A stretch of DNA of 64,000 nt from contig NZ_FOAF01000009.1 in the NCBI RefSeq assembly GCF_900109575.1, positions 124,001 to 188,000 of the forward strand, written 5' to 3'. This DNA comes from Olivibacter domesticus. Lineage in GTDB: Bacteria; Bacteroidota; Bacteroidia; Sphingobacteriales; Sphingobacteriaceae. Shown piece after piece: positions 55,606 through 64,000 of this stretch (its first letter is position 1; each line of letters begins with the position of its first letter). The notes below the pieces were generated by a model. That model did no database searches, was not told where the DNA came from, and saw only the letters and a program-made list of their open reading frames with translations. Both the position numbers and the translations under genes were made by a program.

Positions 55606-56118
55606 GTGAAATATATACCATTAACAGCTATCATTATCATGCTTTCTATAAGCGGCATTTTCGCCTCTTCGAAAGAGGATAGTACCGCTTATGAGAAACA
55701 GCGTGAGCGGGTTAATAAATTACTTGATCAACGTAGGGAACGTTTTGGCGAGTTTGATGCAAGCTTAACGGCTAGAAGTGGCATATTCGGATTAAAAACA
55801 AAAAAAGATATGCAATCATCTATCGATATCCTAAAACAGATAGTGCTTACAGATAACAATATTTTCAAAGAAACGAAAGCCCTACTGGATTATAAGGACT
55901 TTGAAAAGCAGACCGTTGAAGGCCAGGTAGAAGTATCTGGAGAACGTATAACAGGCTATATCAATACGATCAGCAAGCTTCAACGAAGCCAAGATCAGCT
56001 GGCAGAAGAGATCATGGTATTAGAAAAAAGAAGCAATATCTACCTTTCTCTACTCCTATTTGCATTTCTAGCGCTTATGACAAGCTTATATATTTTAACC
56101 AAAAGAAGGAAAAATTGA
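55606..56118 (+). CDS. Hypothetical coiled-coil membrane protein
   Basis: A 170-aa protein of no named family. Signal peptide (about residues 1-20), a charged helical region (about 26-145) likely to form coiled coil, and a single C-terminal TM helix (about 147-165, YLSLLLFAFLALMTSLYIL) followed by KRRKN. It starts with GTG; no nearby ATG gives the signal peptide. It lies 19 bases after the SAM hydrolase and probably shares its transcript. The topology (periplasmic helical domain, cytosolic tail) suggests an envelope-scaffold role, but nothing firmer can be said. Confidence 0.7.
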   Translation: MKYIPLTAIIIMLSISGIFASSKEDSTAYEKQRERVNKLLDQRRERFGEFDASLTARSGIFGLKTKKDMQSSIDILKQIVLTDNNIFKETKALLDYKDFEKQTVEGQVEVSGERITGYINTISKLQRSQDQLAEEIMVLEKRSNIYLSLLLFAFLALMTSLYILTKRRKN

Positions 56119-56151
56119 CGCTAAAGTGATAGGGGGCAGCTTTAATGTAGC

Positions 56152-56159
56152 TACTTTTG
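56152..56159 (+). promoter_or_regulatory. -7 promoter element upstream of the ABC exporter
   Basis: TACTTTTG matches TAnnTTTG; no TTG lies at the expected -33 distance. Transcription would start near 56166, about 30 bases before the ATG. Confidence 0.4.
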
Positions 56160-56194
56160 CATGTTAAATTAATATAAAAATCGATATTCAATTA

Positions 56195-58027
56195 ATGGCA
56201 CGTGCTCGACTAAACAGTGGAAATGGGATTGATGAAGAACTACCAAAAACAAAAATCAATAAAGCATCTTTAAGCAATGTAGGTAAGCTTCTTAAATACC
56301 TGAAACCATATCGGGCGAAATTCATTATTGGAATGTTTTTCCTGTTCCTATCTAGTGTGTCATTGCTGGCATTTCCTGCTCTGATGGGAAGTATGGTTGA
56401 TGCCGCACAGGGAAAACAAGGACTAGCCTTTATACCAGCTAATATAAAATCTATTGGTATTATTGCCTTTATCATCCTTTTCTTTCAATCATTTGTGTCC
56501 TTCTTCCGAATTAGGTTGTTCGTAGAGGTGGCTGAAAAAACGCTCGCTGATATAAGGCGCGATACTTATTTTAACCTGATAACCCTGCCAATGGATTTTT
56601 TTGCGAACAGGAGGGTTGGGGAGCTTAACAGTCGCCTTTCTGCCGATTTATCTCAGATACAGGATACTATGACTACCACTTTTGCTGAAATGATTAGACA
56701 AGCAATTTTACTCGTGGGAGGAATAAGCTTCCTATTTATTGTTTCGGTTAAACTTACTTTACTTAACCTTTCTATTTTACCAGTTATTGTAATTATCGCC
56801 GTATTTTTTGGTAAGTTTATTAGGAGTTTATCGAGAAAAGCGCAGGACAAACTTGCTGAATCAAATACAATCGTTCAGGAAACTTTACAGGGCATCAGCA
56901 ATGTAAAAGCTTTTGTGAATGAAGCATATGAAGCGAATCGTTACCAAAATTCGTTGAAAGCAGTTGTTGATCTGGCTTTAAGGGGGGCCAGCTATAGAGG
57001 TCTATTTGCCTCCTTTATATTATTCTGCATCTTTGGAGCAGTCGTAAGTGTTATATGGTATGGCTCAGATCTTATAGCCAGAGGTGAACTTTCTGTAGGA
57101 GCCTTAACAACCTACATTATCTCTTCTCTATTTGTTGCAGGATCTATGGGTAGTTTTCCTGAACTTTATGCAAATGTGCAGAAAGCGGTAGGCGCTACAG
57201 AAAGAGTTATTGAGATTTTGGAAGAAGACAAAGAACAGGTATCTATCCATCCGGAGGAAAACGAGATAAAGGAAAGAATAAAAGGAGGTCTACAGTTTGA
57301 TCAGGTAAAATTTGCCTATCCCTCACGACGCGAAATTACTGTTTTAAAGGACATATCGTTTTCAGCAAATGTTGGAGAGAAAATAGCCATCGTTGGCCCA
57401 AGTGGTACCGGTAAATCGACACTTGCTGCATTGATACTCGGCTTTTACAAACCCCAACAGGGCCATATTTTATTTGACAACAAAGATGCCAACGATTTCA
57501 AATTAACAGATATTAGAAATCAAGTAGCCATCGTTCCGCAAGATGTCTTGCTCTTTGGTGGATCTATACGGGAAAACATAGCATATGGCAAATTAACAGC
57601 TACTCCTGAAGAAGTAATTGAGGCGTCAAAAAGAGCAAACGCCCATGATTTTATTATGAGTTTTCCCGAGGGGTATGACACTTTGGTTGGGGAACGTGGT
57701 ATAAAACTTTCAGGTGGGCAACGTCAGCGAATTGCTATCGCCAGAGCATTATTGAAAGATCCGGCGATATTAATTTTGGATGAGGCAACCTCTTCCTTAG
57801 ATTCTGAATCCGAACGTTTAGTTCAAAATGCATTGGAAGAACTAATGAAAAACAGGACTTCCATCATAATAGCCCATAGATTATCTACTATTAGAGAAGC
57901 CAACAAAATTATTGTAATCGAGAAAGGACGTGTTGTTGAAAGTGGTACACATTATGAACTTCTTCAGCATGAAACGGGATTATATCGTTATCTTAGCAAT
58001 CTTCAGCAGGAGAAGATTGACGGATAA
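56195..58027 (+). CDS. ABC exporter, MsbA/half-transporter type (TMD-NBD fusion)
   Basis: ATP-driven exporter half-molecule that works as a dimer. The TMD (about residues 35-335) has six helices. The NBD follows: Walker A GPSGTGKS (401-408), Q-loop IVPQDVLLFGGSIRENI, signature LSGGQ (505-509), Walker B ILILDEATSSLDSES and H-loop IIAHRLSTI. At 610 aa it matches the MsbA/lipid-exporter class. Substrate is unknown; lipid, glycolipid or drug are possible. The next gene follows by 18 bases. Confidence 0.95.
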   Translation: MARARLNSGNGIDEELPKTKINKASLSNVGKLLKYLKPYRAKFIIGMFFLFLSSVSLLAFPALMGSMVDAAQGKQGLAFIPANIKSIGIIAFIILFFQSFVSFFRIRLFVEVAEKTLADIRRDTYFNLITLPMDFFANRRVGELNSRLSADLSQIQDTMTTTFAEMIRQAILLVGGISFLFIVSVKLTLLNLSILPVIVIIAVFFGKFIRSLSRKAQDKLAESNTIVQETLQGISNVKAFVNEAYEANRYQNSLKAVVDLALRGASYRGLFASFILFCIFGAVVSVIWYGSDLIARGELSVGALTTYIISSLFVAGSMGSFPELYANVQKAVGATERVIEILEEDKEQVSIHPEENEIKERIKGGLQFDQVKFAYPSRREITVLKDISFSANVGEKIAIVGPSGTGKSTLAALILGFYKPQQGHILFDNKDANDFKLTDIRNQVAIVPQDVLLFGGSIRENIAYGKLTATPEEVIEASKRANAHDFIMSFPEGYDTLVGERGIKLSGGQRQRIAIARALLKDPAILILDEATSSLDSESERLVQNALEELMKNRTSIIIAHRLSTIREANKIIVIEKGRVVESGTHYELLQHETGLYRYLSNLQQEKIDG

Positions 58028-58045
58028 ATGCTAGAATAAAAGTTT

Positions 58046-59434
58046 ATGAATTTAACAACATGGGGCGCAGCGCAACAGGTTACTGGCAGCATGCATCTCC
58101 TAGAAACAGCAAATTATAAAATACTTATAGACTGCGGTCTCGATTATGAACACGATAACAATCTTGAAAAAAATGAAAGCTTCCCCTTTAATCCAGCTGA
58201 AATAGACGTTGTTGTTTTAACACATGCTCACATAGACCATTCTGGCAATATACCTACGCTTATTAAGGATGGTTTTGAGGGTCAAATACTCTGTACCTCA
58301 CCAACGGCCGCTTTAAGTGAGCTGCTGATGCTAGATTCTGTAAATATTTTTCTTAAAAAGGAAAAAAGGAAAGTTAAAAGAGGCGGTAAAAATTTCATTA
58401 AATATACTAAACCTCTTTATTTACAAAAGCATGTAATGGAGACTACAGAACGCTTTGTCACCCTGCCCTTCCATAAAGCATTTAAGGTTACCGGAGAAAT
58501 CGAAGTTACGTTTATACCTATTGGACATTTATTGGGAGCAGCAGCCGTTTTATTCCAAATTGAAGAAAATGGAAAAAAGAAAAGAATTGCTTTTACAGGT
58601 GATGTAGGAAGAAAAGGATATCCTATTCTGCAAGACCCTGAAAAAATTCCACAAGTAGATTATCTGGTTTGTGAATCAACTTATGGTGGAAGAATACATA
58701 GCGATGAGGATCTTACCGAAATATTGATTAAAACTATTACAGATACATGTATTAAAACGCCCGGAAAGCTAATTATTCCAGCTTTTAGCGTTGGTCGTAC
58801 GCAAGCACTTGTGTATAGCCTTAATAGGATTTTCAGTAAGAATTTATTACCCCCTGTGCAGATTTTTGTCGACAGTCCGTTAGCTAATTATGCAACAGAC
58901 GTTTATAGAAAATTTCATTCTTTGTTAAACGAAGAAGCGCAAGAGTTTTATGCGCTGGAAGGCGATCAATTTGAGTTTGAAAATCTTAAATATATTGAAA
59001 ACCTGGATGAGAGCAAGGATATTGCAAATTACTATGATCCCTGCATCATTGTCTCTTCTGCGGGTATGTTAGAAGGAGGACGCATACAGGATCACTTATA
59101 TCAGAATTTGCAAAATTATTATTGCACTATTCTTTTTATTGGATATTGTGCAAAGGGAACATTGGGGCATCGATTACTTAGGGGCGATCCTGTCGTGAAA
59201 ATAAAAAACAGGGAGCTTTCTGTTTATGCTTCAATTAAACAAACCGACTGCCTGAGTGGACATGCTGATCACAATGACTTGGTAGCGACCGTCTCACAGC
59301 AGTCTCCGGAAATACTTAAAAAGGTCTTTTTAGTACATGGAGACCTCCAACGTATGCAGGACTTGCAAACAGATTTAACCGCGAAAGGATACACCGTTGA
59401 AATATCCCAAAAAGGTGTGCGTTCGGTACTCTAA
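58046..59434 (+). CDS. Metallo-beta-lactamase/beta-CASP family RNase-like protein
   Basis: Probable zinc-dependent ribonuclease of the beta-CASP group (CPSF/YSH1-like). Zinc motif HAHIDH at residues 60-65, further ligand regions IGHLLGAAAVLF and FTGDVGRKGYP, the beta-CASP insertion (about 200-380; PAFSVGRTQALVYSLNRI), SSAGMLEGGRIQDHLYQNL, and the C-terminal LSGHADHNDLV and VFLVHGD. At 462 aa it is the family length. It follows the ABC exporter gene by 18 bases on the same strand, but no functional link is known. Confidence 0.93.
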   Translation: MNLTTWGAAQQVTGSMHLLETANYKILIDCGLDYEHDNNLEKNESFPFNPAEIDVVVLTHAHIDHSGNIPTLIKDGFEGQILCTSPTAALSELLMLDSVNIFLKKEKRKVKRGGKNFIKYTKPLYLQKHVMETTERFVTLPFHKAFKVTGEIEVTFIPIGHLLGAAAVLFQIEENGKKKRIAFTGDVGRKGYPILQDPEKIPQVDYLVCESTYGGRIHSDEDLTEILIKTITDTCIKTPGKLIIPAFSVGRTQALVYSLNRIFSKNLLPPVQIFVDSPLANYATDVYRKFHSLLNEEAQEFYALEGDQFEFENLKYIENLDESKDIANYYDPCIIVSSAGMLEGGRIQDHLYQNLQNYYCTILFIGYCAKGTLGHRLLRGDPVVKIKNRELSVYASIKQTDCLSGHADHNDLVATVSQQSPEILKKVFLVHGDLQRMQDLQTDLTAKGYTVEISQKGVRSVL

Positions 59435-59485
59435 AACTTATCAAAAACAGGCCAAACAAAACAAGCCTTTTACTGTATTTTAAAT

Positions 59486-59635
59486 ATGGTAATTAGAAAA
59501 TTATTCTTTAAATTTTTAGTATTTCTTAATGGCATAGTCCTCCCCAGTTTAGCACATAAGGACCCTTCGAAATTAAGCAAATTACAACAGGGTATATTAG
59601 CATGGCGTTACTGGGCATTAAAAAATTCGAAATAG
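59486..59635 (+). CDS. 49-aa small conserved-looking protein
   Basis: ATG to TAG frame starting MVIRKLFFKFLVFLNGIVL, then PSLAHKDPSKLSKLQ and QGILAWRYWALKNSK. It has the look of a small Sphingobacteriaceae protein family with a hydrophobic N-terminus, a DP-K-LSK block and a WRYW motif; automated annotations sometimes attach odd names such as SsrA-binding protein to similar peptides, in my recollection. It is a free-standing gene between the beta-CASP gene and the convergent dprA, starting about 50 bases after the former. Function unknown. Confidence 0.6.
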   Translation: MVIRKLFFKFLVFLNGIVLPSLAHKDPSKLSKLQQGILAWRYWALKNSK

Positions 59636-59659
59636 AAAACTCCTATTATAAATAAAATT

Positions 59660-60751
59660 TTAAGGAATTCTGTACATTTTTCCCGGAAGAGCTATTATTC
59701 CTCCTTTCATTTCTAACTCTAATAAAATCATAGCTAATTTATTCTGCGGAAGTTTTAACCGATACAAGAGCGCGTCTATGCCCATCGGTCCAGCTTCTTC
59801 GAGCGCCTCATAAACATTTTTTTCAGTTGCACTCATTACAAAATCTACCTGCAATTGCTGGCTATGTATAACAGCATTCAACTCCCAGTTCATGATGTAT
59901 TCTAGATCCTTTACCGAGCTGATTAGGTGAGCACGATTGGTTTTTATAAGATAATTGCACCCGTTTGAGTAGGGTTTACGTATGTCTCCTGGAAATGCAC
60001 AAACGTCCCGATTGTACGTATTCGCTATCTCGGCAGTAATGAGCGCGCCACCTTTCAATGCGGCTTCTACAACGATCGTTACATCTGCCATACCGGCAAT
60101 AATTCTATTTCTTGAAGGAAAGTTCTGCCTATCAGGTTTTGTACCTGAGGAATATTCCGTTAATAGACCGCCGTGCTTCAGCATCTCTAAAGCCAAGTTT
60201 CGGTTAGATGCGGGATAGATACGATCAAGTCCATGCCCTAATACGCCTATTGTTGGTAGATTGTTCTTCACGCAGGCTTTATGGACATAGCTATCTATAC
60301 CTAATGCCAACCCACTTACGACCAATACATCATGCCCTCTTAACCCTGCTATAAATTCGTCGCATATACCTTTACCGTAATCAGTAGCATTACGCGTTCC
60401 TACTATACTTATAATCCGTTTAGCATTAACAGCTACATTTCCCTTGTAATATAAAAGAATAGGCGCATCATTGCAGAAAATCAATTTTTCTGGATAGTTA
60501 TCAGCTTTCCAGAATAGTACATTAATTTTATGTTTTTCAATAAAAGCTATTTCCTTTTCCACCTCCTTCATTACATTATTTTGTAAAATAGAATTAGCTA
60601 TCGACTCTCCTATACCTGGTATTTTTATCAACTGTTTTTTGGGTGTTCTAAAAATTTCTTCGGGGCTGCCACAATAATCGAGCAGATGTTTAGCGATGAC
60701 ACTACCAACGCCCTTAATCCGCGCAAGTGCCAGCTGGTAAATAAGGCTCAT
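59660..60751 (-). CDS. dprA: DNA-processing protein DprA
   Basis: Single-stranded-DNA binding and RecA-loading protein for natural transformation. N-terminal SAM/HhH-like region (about residues 1-70, GVGSVIAKHLLDY and IPGIGESIANSIL), Rossmann-fold core (about 80-290; ISIVGTRNATDYGKG, VVSGLALGIDSYVHKACV, GVLGHGLDRIYPASNR, FPSRNRIIAGMADVTIVVEAALKGGALITA) and C-terminal DprA winged helix (about 300-363, ALEEAGPMGIDALLYRL). At 363 aa it is full length. It stands upstream of nothing co-oriented within 100 bases. Confidence 0.95.
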   Translation of the reverse strand: MSLIYQLALARIKGVGSVIAKHLLDYCGSPEEIFRTPKKQLIKIPGIGESIANSILQNNVMKEVEKEIAFIEKHKINVLFWKADNYPEKLIFCNDAPILLYYKGNVAVNAKRIISIVGTRNATDYGKGICDEFIAGLRGHDVLVVSGLALGIDSYVHKACVKNNLPTIGVLGHGLDRIYPASNRNLALEMLKHGGLLTEYSSGTKPDRQNFPSRNRIIAGMADVTIVVEAALKGGALITAEIANTYNRDVCAFPGDIRKPYSNGCNYLIKTNRAHLISSVKDLEYIMNWELNAVIHSQQLQVDFVMSATEKNVYEALEEAGPMGIDALLYRLKLPQNKLAMILLELEMKGGIIALPGKMYRIP

Positions 60752-60856
60752 ATTTCTTTGATAATAGGTTTACTTTCTTACGAGCTGTAAGATAATAAAT
60801 ATCGTACAAAGAAAAAAGAATTTCACGTGAAACCGTCAATAAAGCTATATCTAACC

Positions 60857-61492
60857 CTATCTGGCCACGTATACTAAAGATTTGGTCTCAAAAAATTCTT
60901 CAGAAAAGAAGTCAGTTAAGGGGTAGATTTCAGCATTCAGCTTTGATTCTTTAATCTCTTCGGTTAGATCTCCTCCTTTTAGGTATAAAATTCCGTTTGG
61001 TAGCGCGTGTATGGAATTTTTTTTGAACTTATTGTGTACCCATGGGTAAAATTCTCCCAGTCGTGTTACCGCTCTTGATATTACAAAATCATATTTGTCC
61101 TTTATTTGCTCAGCTCGGATGTGACTTGCTTTAATATTTTTCAATCCTATTGTTTGGGCAACCTCGTTAACAACCTTTATCTTTTTTCCGATAGAGTCAA
61201 CCAGATGAAAGCTGGTTTCTGGAAACAATATAGCCAAAGGAATGCCGGGAAATCCTCCTCCTGTTCCAACATCTAATACACTTGCCCCTTCTTTAAATGA
61301 AATAAATTTAGCGATCGCCAAAGAATGTAAAATATGACGCTCATATAATCCGTCAATATCTTTACGCGATATGACATTGATCTGCGTATTCCAAAACTTA
61401 TAGACATCTTCCAATGCATCTATCTGCTGCTTTTGAATCTCATTGAGGTTATTAAAATACTTATATATAAGTGCTGATGTTATCTTTTCCAT
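60857..61492 (-). CDS. rsmG: 16S rRNA (guanine527-N7)-methyltransferase RsmG
   Basis: SAM-dependent methylation of 16S rRNA G527. SAM motif I is VLDVGTGGGFPGIPLAILFP (about residues 66-85), with FWNTQINVISRKDI and YERHILHSLAI before it and YDFVISRAVTRLGEFYPWV after. The frame is open from 61534, but ATG 61492 (MEKITSALIY) gives the usual 211 aa and avoids overlap with the glycosyltransferase stop. It lies directly after the GT2 gene on the same strand. Confidence 0.94.
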   Translation of the reverse strand: MEKITSALIYKYFNNLNEIQKQQIDALEDVYKFWNTQINVISRKDIDGLYERHILHSLAIAKFISFKEGASVLDVGTGGGFPGIPLAILFPETSFHLVDSIGKKIKVVNEVAQTIGLKNIKASHIRAEQIKDKYDFVISRAVTRLGEFYPWVHNKFKKNSIHALPNGILYLKGGDLTEEIKESKLNAEIYPLTDFFSEEFFETKSLVYVAR

Positions 61493-61524
61493 AGTTGACT
61501 TTACATAAAGAATTGGTGGAAGTG

Positions 61525-62649
61525 CTATTTCCAATGAATGTTCTTTCTAAACAAGGACATAAATCCCATATATGAAATATAAAAGAAGTGAAATATTTCC
61601 ATTATTGGTAGCCACATTATTAGCTCACGCACCTGCAATCTTTTCATAAGAGGGATATAAATGATCATTTGCAAAAGCAAACGAATTACATATCCTATAA
61701 CAACTATCGGCCAAAAATAGGGTTGCAATATCAATATTAAAACGGCCGAAAAGTAAAAAAAGATAAATCCGAAAGCTTGTATGCTCAACATCAATTTATG
61801 TTTATTACGATAAGCGTTCCCTGCTCCAAAATGGCGTTTCTTTTGCTGTTTATAGGCTTGGTATGTAACTTTGGGATTACTCCATACCATGGCATCAGGA
61901 TGAATACAGATTGCCACATTAGTACGCGTAGCATTTTGATTGACAAAAAGATCATCATCTCCAGACGGGATGTGCATATGAGTGGCGAATCCTCTCCCCT
62001 TAAAAAATAATTTTTTAGTATAGGCCAGGTTTCTTCCAACACCCATATATGCATTTCTTTTTAACGCATAACCAAGGTAATTTATCGCCGTTTGAAAGGT
62101 CTCATACCTAATATATTTATTTAATAAGCCTTTCATTCGGGTATAAGGGGAATATCCTAATACAATTTCTATATTGCCTTGAAACTCCTGCGCCATATAT
62201 TTTAGCCATTGATCTGATTGAGGATAGCAATCAGCATCTGTCAATATTAAATGTTCATGCGAGGCACCCTTTACACCCAACGTAACAGCAAATTTCTTAC
62301 CATGTCTTGTATGGGCATTTTCTGAGATATCGATGGTACGCAAATGTTTGTATCGCTGTTTAAATTCCTTTAAGACCCAATTTGAATCATCACTTGAACA
62401 ATCGTTTACTACAATTACTTCATATAATGGGTATTCTTGTTCCAGAATTTCTGACAGATACATACGCAGGTTTGATTCTTCATTTCTGGCGCAGACAATA
62501 ACGGATAAGGGTGGGTATTCGATATTCTCCTTTAAATCTTTAACCTTGTAAACCTTCAATTTTCTATATACAAAGAGCATGTAATATAGCTGGAATAACA
62601 AAAAAAAGCTAAACAAAGCGGGTAATATATAACGAAGGTATTGTTCCAA
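61525..62649 (-). CDS. Membrane glycosyltransferase, family 2
   Basis: Processive-type GT2 enzyme. An N-terminal TM helix (about residues 7-27) precedes the GT-A domain: PPLSVIVCARNEESNL (about 46-61), YEVIVVNDCSSDDS, LTDADCYPQSD (DxD-like) and QQKKRHFGAGNAYRNKHKL (QxxRW-like position). Two or more C-terminal TM helices follow (about 290-350). At 374 aa it matches Bacteroidota single-domain GT2s. It is upstream of rsmG on the same strand, with its own start facing the tgt gene. Acceptor unknown. Confidence 0.9.
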   Translation of the reverse strand: MEQYLRYILPALFSFFLLFQLYYMLFVYRKLKVYKVKDLKENIEYPPLSVIVCARNEESNLRMYLSEILEQEYPLYEVIVVNDCSSDDSNWVLKEFKQRYKHLRTIDISENAHTRHGKKFAVTLGVKGASHEHLILTDADCYPQSDQWLKYMAQEFQGNIEIVLGYSPYTRMKGLLNKYIRYETFQTAINYLGYALKRNAYMGVGRNLAYTKKLFFKGRGFATHMHIPSGDDDLFVNQNATRTNVAICIHPDAMVWSNPKVTYQAYKQQKKRHFGAGNAYRNKHKLMLSIQAFGFIFFYFSAVLILILQPYFWPIVVIGYVIRLLLQMIIYIPLMKRLQVRELIMWLPIMEIFHFFYISYMGFMSLFRKNIHWK

Positions 62650-62737
62650 TGTGTCTTTGAAAAGTGATAATTAGCTGCAAACTTAGATAAAATTGCTTTC
62701 AAACACAATTTTGTAATCTTTACTTTAACATAATAGA

Positions 62738-62768
62738 TTGTATAATAGACACAATTTATCTAAGTTTG
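62738..62768 (+). promoter_or_regulatory. Promoter of tgt
   Basis: TTG (62738-62740), a 20-base spacer and TAAGTTTG (62761-62768) match the Bacteroidota consensus. Transcription would begin near 62775, which rules out the frame's earliest TTG (62766) as the start of tgt. Confidence 0.75.
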
Positions 62769-62816
62769 CACGTCAAAATAGCAAAATATATTGCGCCGCA
62801 TAAAGCAGCATTCTAC

Positions 62817-63947
62817 ATGAAGTTCACGCTACAATCTACCGATAATTTGTCAAAGGCCCGTGCAGGGGAAATAGAAACTGCTCACGGAACGATACAAACA
62901 CCTATTTTCATGCCTGTTGGCACCGCTGGATCGGTGAAAGGTGTTCATCAACATGAACTAAAGAAAGATATAGAAGCGCAAATTATATTAGGAAACACGT
63001 ACCATCTTTACTTAAGACCAGGTCTTGATGTTATTCACGCAGCAGGAGGTCTACACAAATTTAACGGATGGGACAAGCCAATATTAACGGATAGTGGTGG
63101 CTACCAGGTATATTCGCTCACTGATGTCAGAAAGATAAAGGAAGAAGGGGTAACATTTAGATCTCATATTGATGGCTCTAAACATTTGTTCACTGCTGAG
63201 AATGTCATGGACACACAGCGTATTATTGGTGCAGATATTATTATGGCTTTTGACGAGTGTACACCTTATCCTTGTGATTATAAGTATGCAAAGGAATCAC
63301 TAGACATGACCCATCGCTGGCTTAAACGCTGTTGTGAACGGTTTGATTCAACCCCCTCTCTCTATGGATATGAGCAAAGTTTGTTTCCAATAGTACAAGG
63401 TTCTGTATATAAGGATTTACGAGAAAAATCTGCCGAAACAATAGCTTCTTTTGACCGTGATGGGAACGCCATTGGAGGCTTATCTGTAGGGGAACCCGCC
63501 GAGGAAATGTATGCAATGACTGAAGTAGTAACGAACATTCTACCAAAAAATAAACCACGTTACTTAATGGGGGTTGGAACACCTATTAACATACTTGAAA
63601 ATATAGCGCTAGGGATCGATATGTTCGACTGCGTAATGCCAACTAGAAATGGGAGAAACGGCATGTTGTTTACCAGAAATGGGATTATTAATATAAAAAA
63701 TAAAAAATGGGAAGCCGATTTTTCTCCTATAGATGCTGATAGTGATTTACATACTGATCTGTTTTATACAAAAGCCTACCTACGTCATTTAATTCACTCA
63801 AAGGAGTTACTTGGCGCACAAATTGCGACTTTACATAACCTTCACTTTTATTTATGGTTGGTAAAAGAGGCCCGTAATAAAATTATAGAAGGTTCGTTTT
63901 ACGAATGGAAGAATAAGATGGTAAAACAGCTGGGTGAAAGATTGTAG
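62817..63947 (+). CDS. tgt: Queuine tRNA-ribosyltransferase (tRNA-guanine transglycosylase)
   Basis: Exchanges guanine 34 for the queuosine precursor in tRNAs for Asp, Asn, His and Tyr. Motifs: AHGTIQTPIFMPVGTAGSVKG (family start), LTDSGGYQVYSL (catalytic Asp region), GADIIMAFDECTPYP, PIVQGSVYKDLREKSA, GGLSVGEPAEEMY, RYLMGVGTP, and GIDMFDCVMPTRNGRNGMLFT with the nucleophilic Asp. The frame is open from 62766, inside the promoter, so ATG 62817 (MKFTLQSTD) is used, giving 376 aa. The usual zinc ligands near the C-terminus are reduced here (the ALRHL-type segment shows His but few Cys). Confidence 0.93.
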   Translation: MKFTLQSTDNLSKARAGEIETAHGTIQTPIFMPVGTAGSVKGVHQHELKKDIEAQIILGNTYHLYLRPGLDVIHAAGGLHKFNGWDKPILTDSGGYQVYSLTDVRKIKEEGVTFRSHIDGSKHLFTAENVMDTQRIIGADIIMAFDECTPYPCDYKYAKESLDMTHRWLKRCCERFDSTPSLYGYEQSLFPIVQGSVYKDLREKSAETIASFDRDGNAIGGLSVGEPAEEMYAMTEVVTNILPKNKPRYLMGVGTPINILENIALGIDMFDCVMPTRNGRNGMLFTRNGIINIKNKKWEADFSPIDADSDLHTDLFYTKAYLRHLIHSKELLGAQIATLHNLHFYLWLVKEARNKIIEGSFYEWKNKMVKQLGERL

Positions 63948-64000
63948 CTATATTGCAAAAGGCATTAATGTAACAACAAGCTATGTTAAGCCGTCTTGCT

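Noticed and set aside
63983-64000. ATG near the right edge as the start of another gene
   Set aside because: Only six codons are in the window; it may be the next gene, but nothing can be supported.

Overview
The window comes from a Bacteroidota chromosome, most likely Sphingobacteriaceae (Sphingobacterium, Olivibacter or Pedobacter relatives). The signs are a SusC/SusD pair under an ECF sigma/FecR switch, TonB receptors with carboxypeptidase-regulatory-like N-termini, CSKDD-type lipoproteins, promoters of the form TTG-N19/20-TAnnTTTG, no Shine-Dalgarno pattern, and AT-rich DNA. Genus assignment is inference.

Layout. (1) 0-6.3 kb: an orphan membrane protein, then a tripartite RND efflux operon (periplasmic lipoprotein adaptor, AcrB-type pump, TolC/OprM-type channel) closed by an intrinsic terminator. 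(2) 6.6-17 kb: an orphan 92-aa protein and a leftward glycan-utilisation locus (ECF sigma, FecR anti-sigma, SusC with STN domain, SusD, GH38-like enzyme), with stem-loops between fecR/susC and susD/GH38. (3) 17.6-27.4 kb: an accessory stretch with a DHFR-fold protein, a large GtaA-type glutaminase-family protein beside a gene remnant, two OafA-type acyltransferases (the second broken by one missing base), an MFS drug exporter, two GNATs, a gene-poor relic zone and a tRNA-His gene with an odd acceptor stem. (4) 27.5-28.4 kb: XerC/D recombinase. (5) 28.4-35.7 kb: the most interesting locus, a mirror-image pair of probable metal-uptake units. Each has a small YHH/CxIC/GPP-tail membrane protein and a TonB receptor sharing a GQQWGxEH plug motif; two paralogous His-rich lipoproteins lie between them. 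The right unit is preceded by a promoter, operator-like repeats and a short terminated leader RNA. (6) 35.8-64 kb: mostly housekeeping genes: ankyrin protein, DUF2851 and PspC proteins, dicarboxylate symporter, Tex, TatA, 2-oxoacid dehydrogenase E2, CinA, LptD, two tandem cell-wall amidases, an MCE (MlaD) protein, RNase Z, STAS protein, PurC, PhoH, SAM hydrolase, ABC exporter, beta-CASP nuclease-like protein, a 49-aa small protein, DprA, RsmG, a glycosyltransferase and Tgt.

How genes work together. The sigma/FecR/SusC set fits trans-envelope signalling in which the STN domain reports substrate to FecR and the sigma factor. The 28-35 kb locus probably captures a transition metal (zinc or copper are the leading guesses) with surface His-rich lipoproteins feeding TonB receptors. 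LptD, the amidases and the MCE protein form an envelope-maintenance cluster. Several starts are moved inward from the longest reading frame, using promoter position, signal peptides or family start (acyltransferase at 22392, XerD at 27491, small protein at 28455, TonB receptor at 35140, STAS at 52497, RsmG at 61492, Tgt at 62817).
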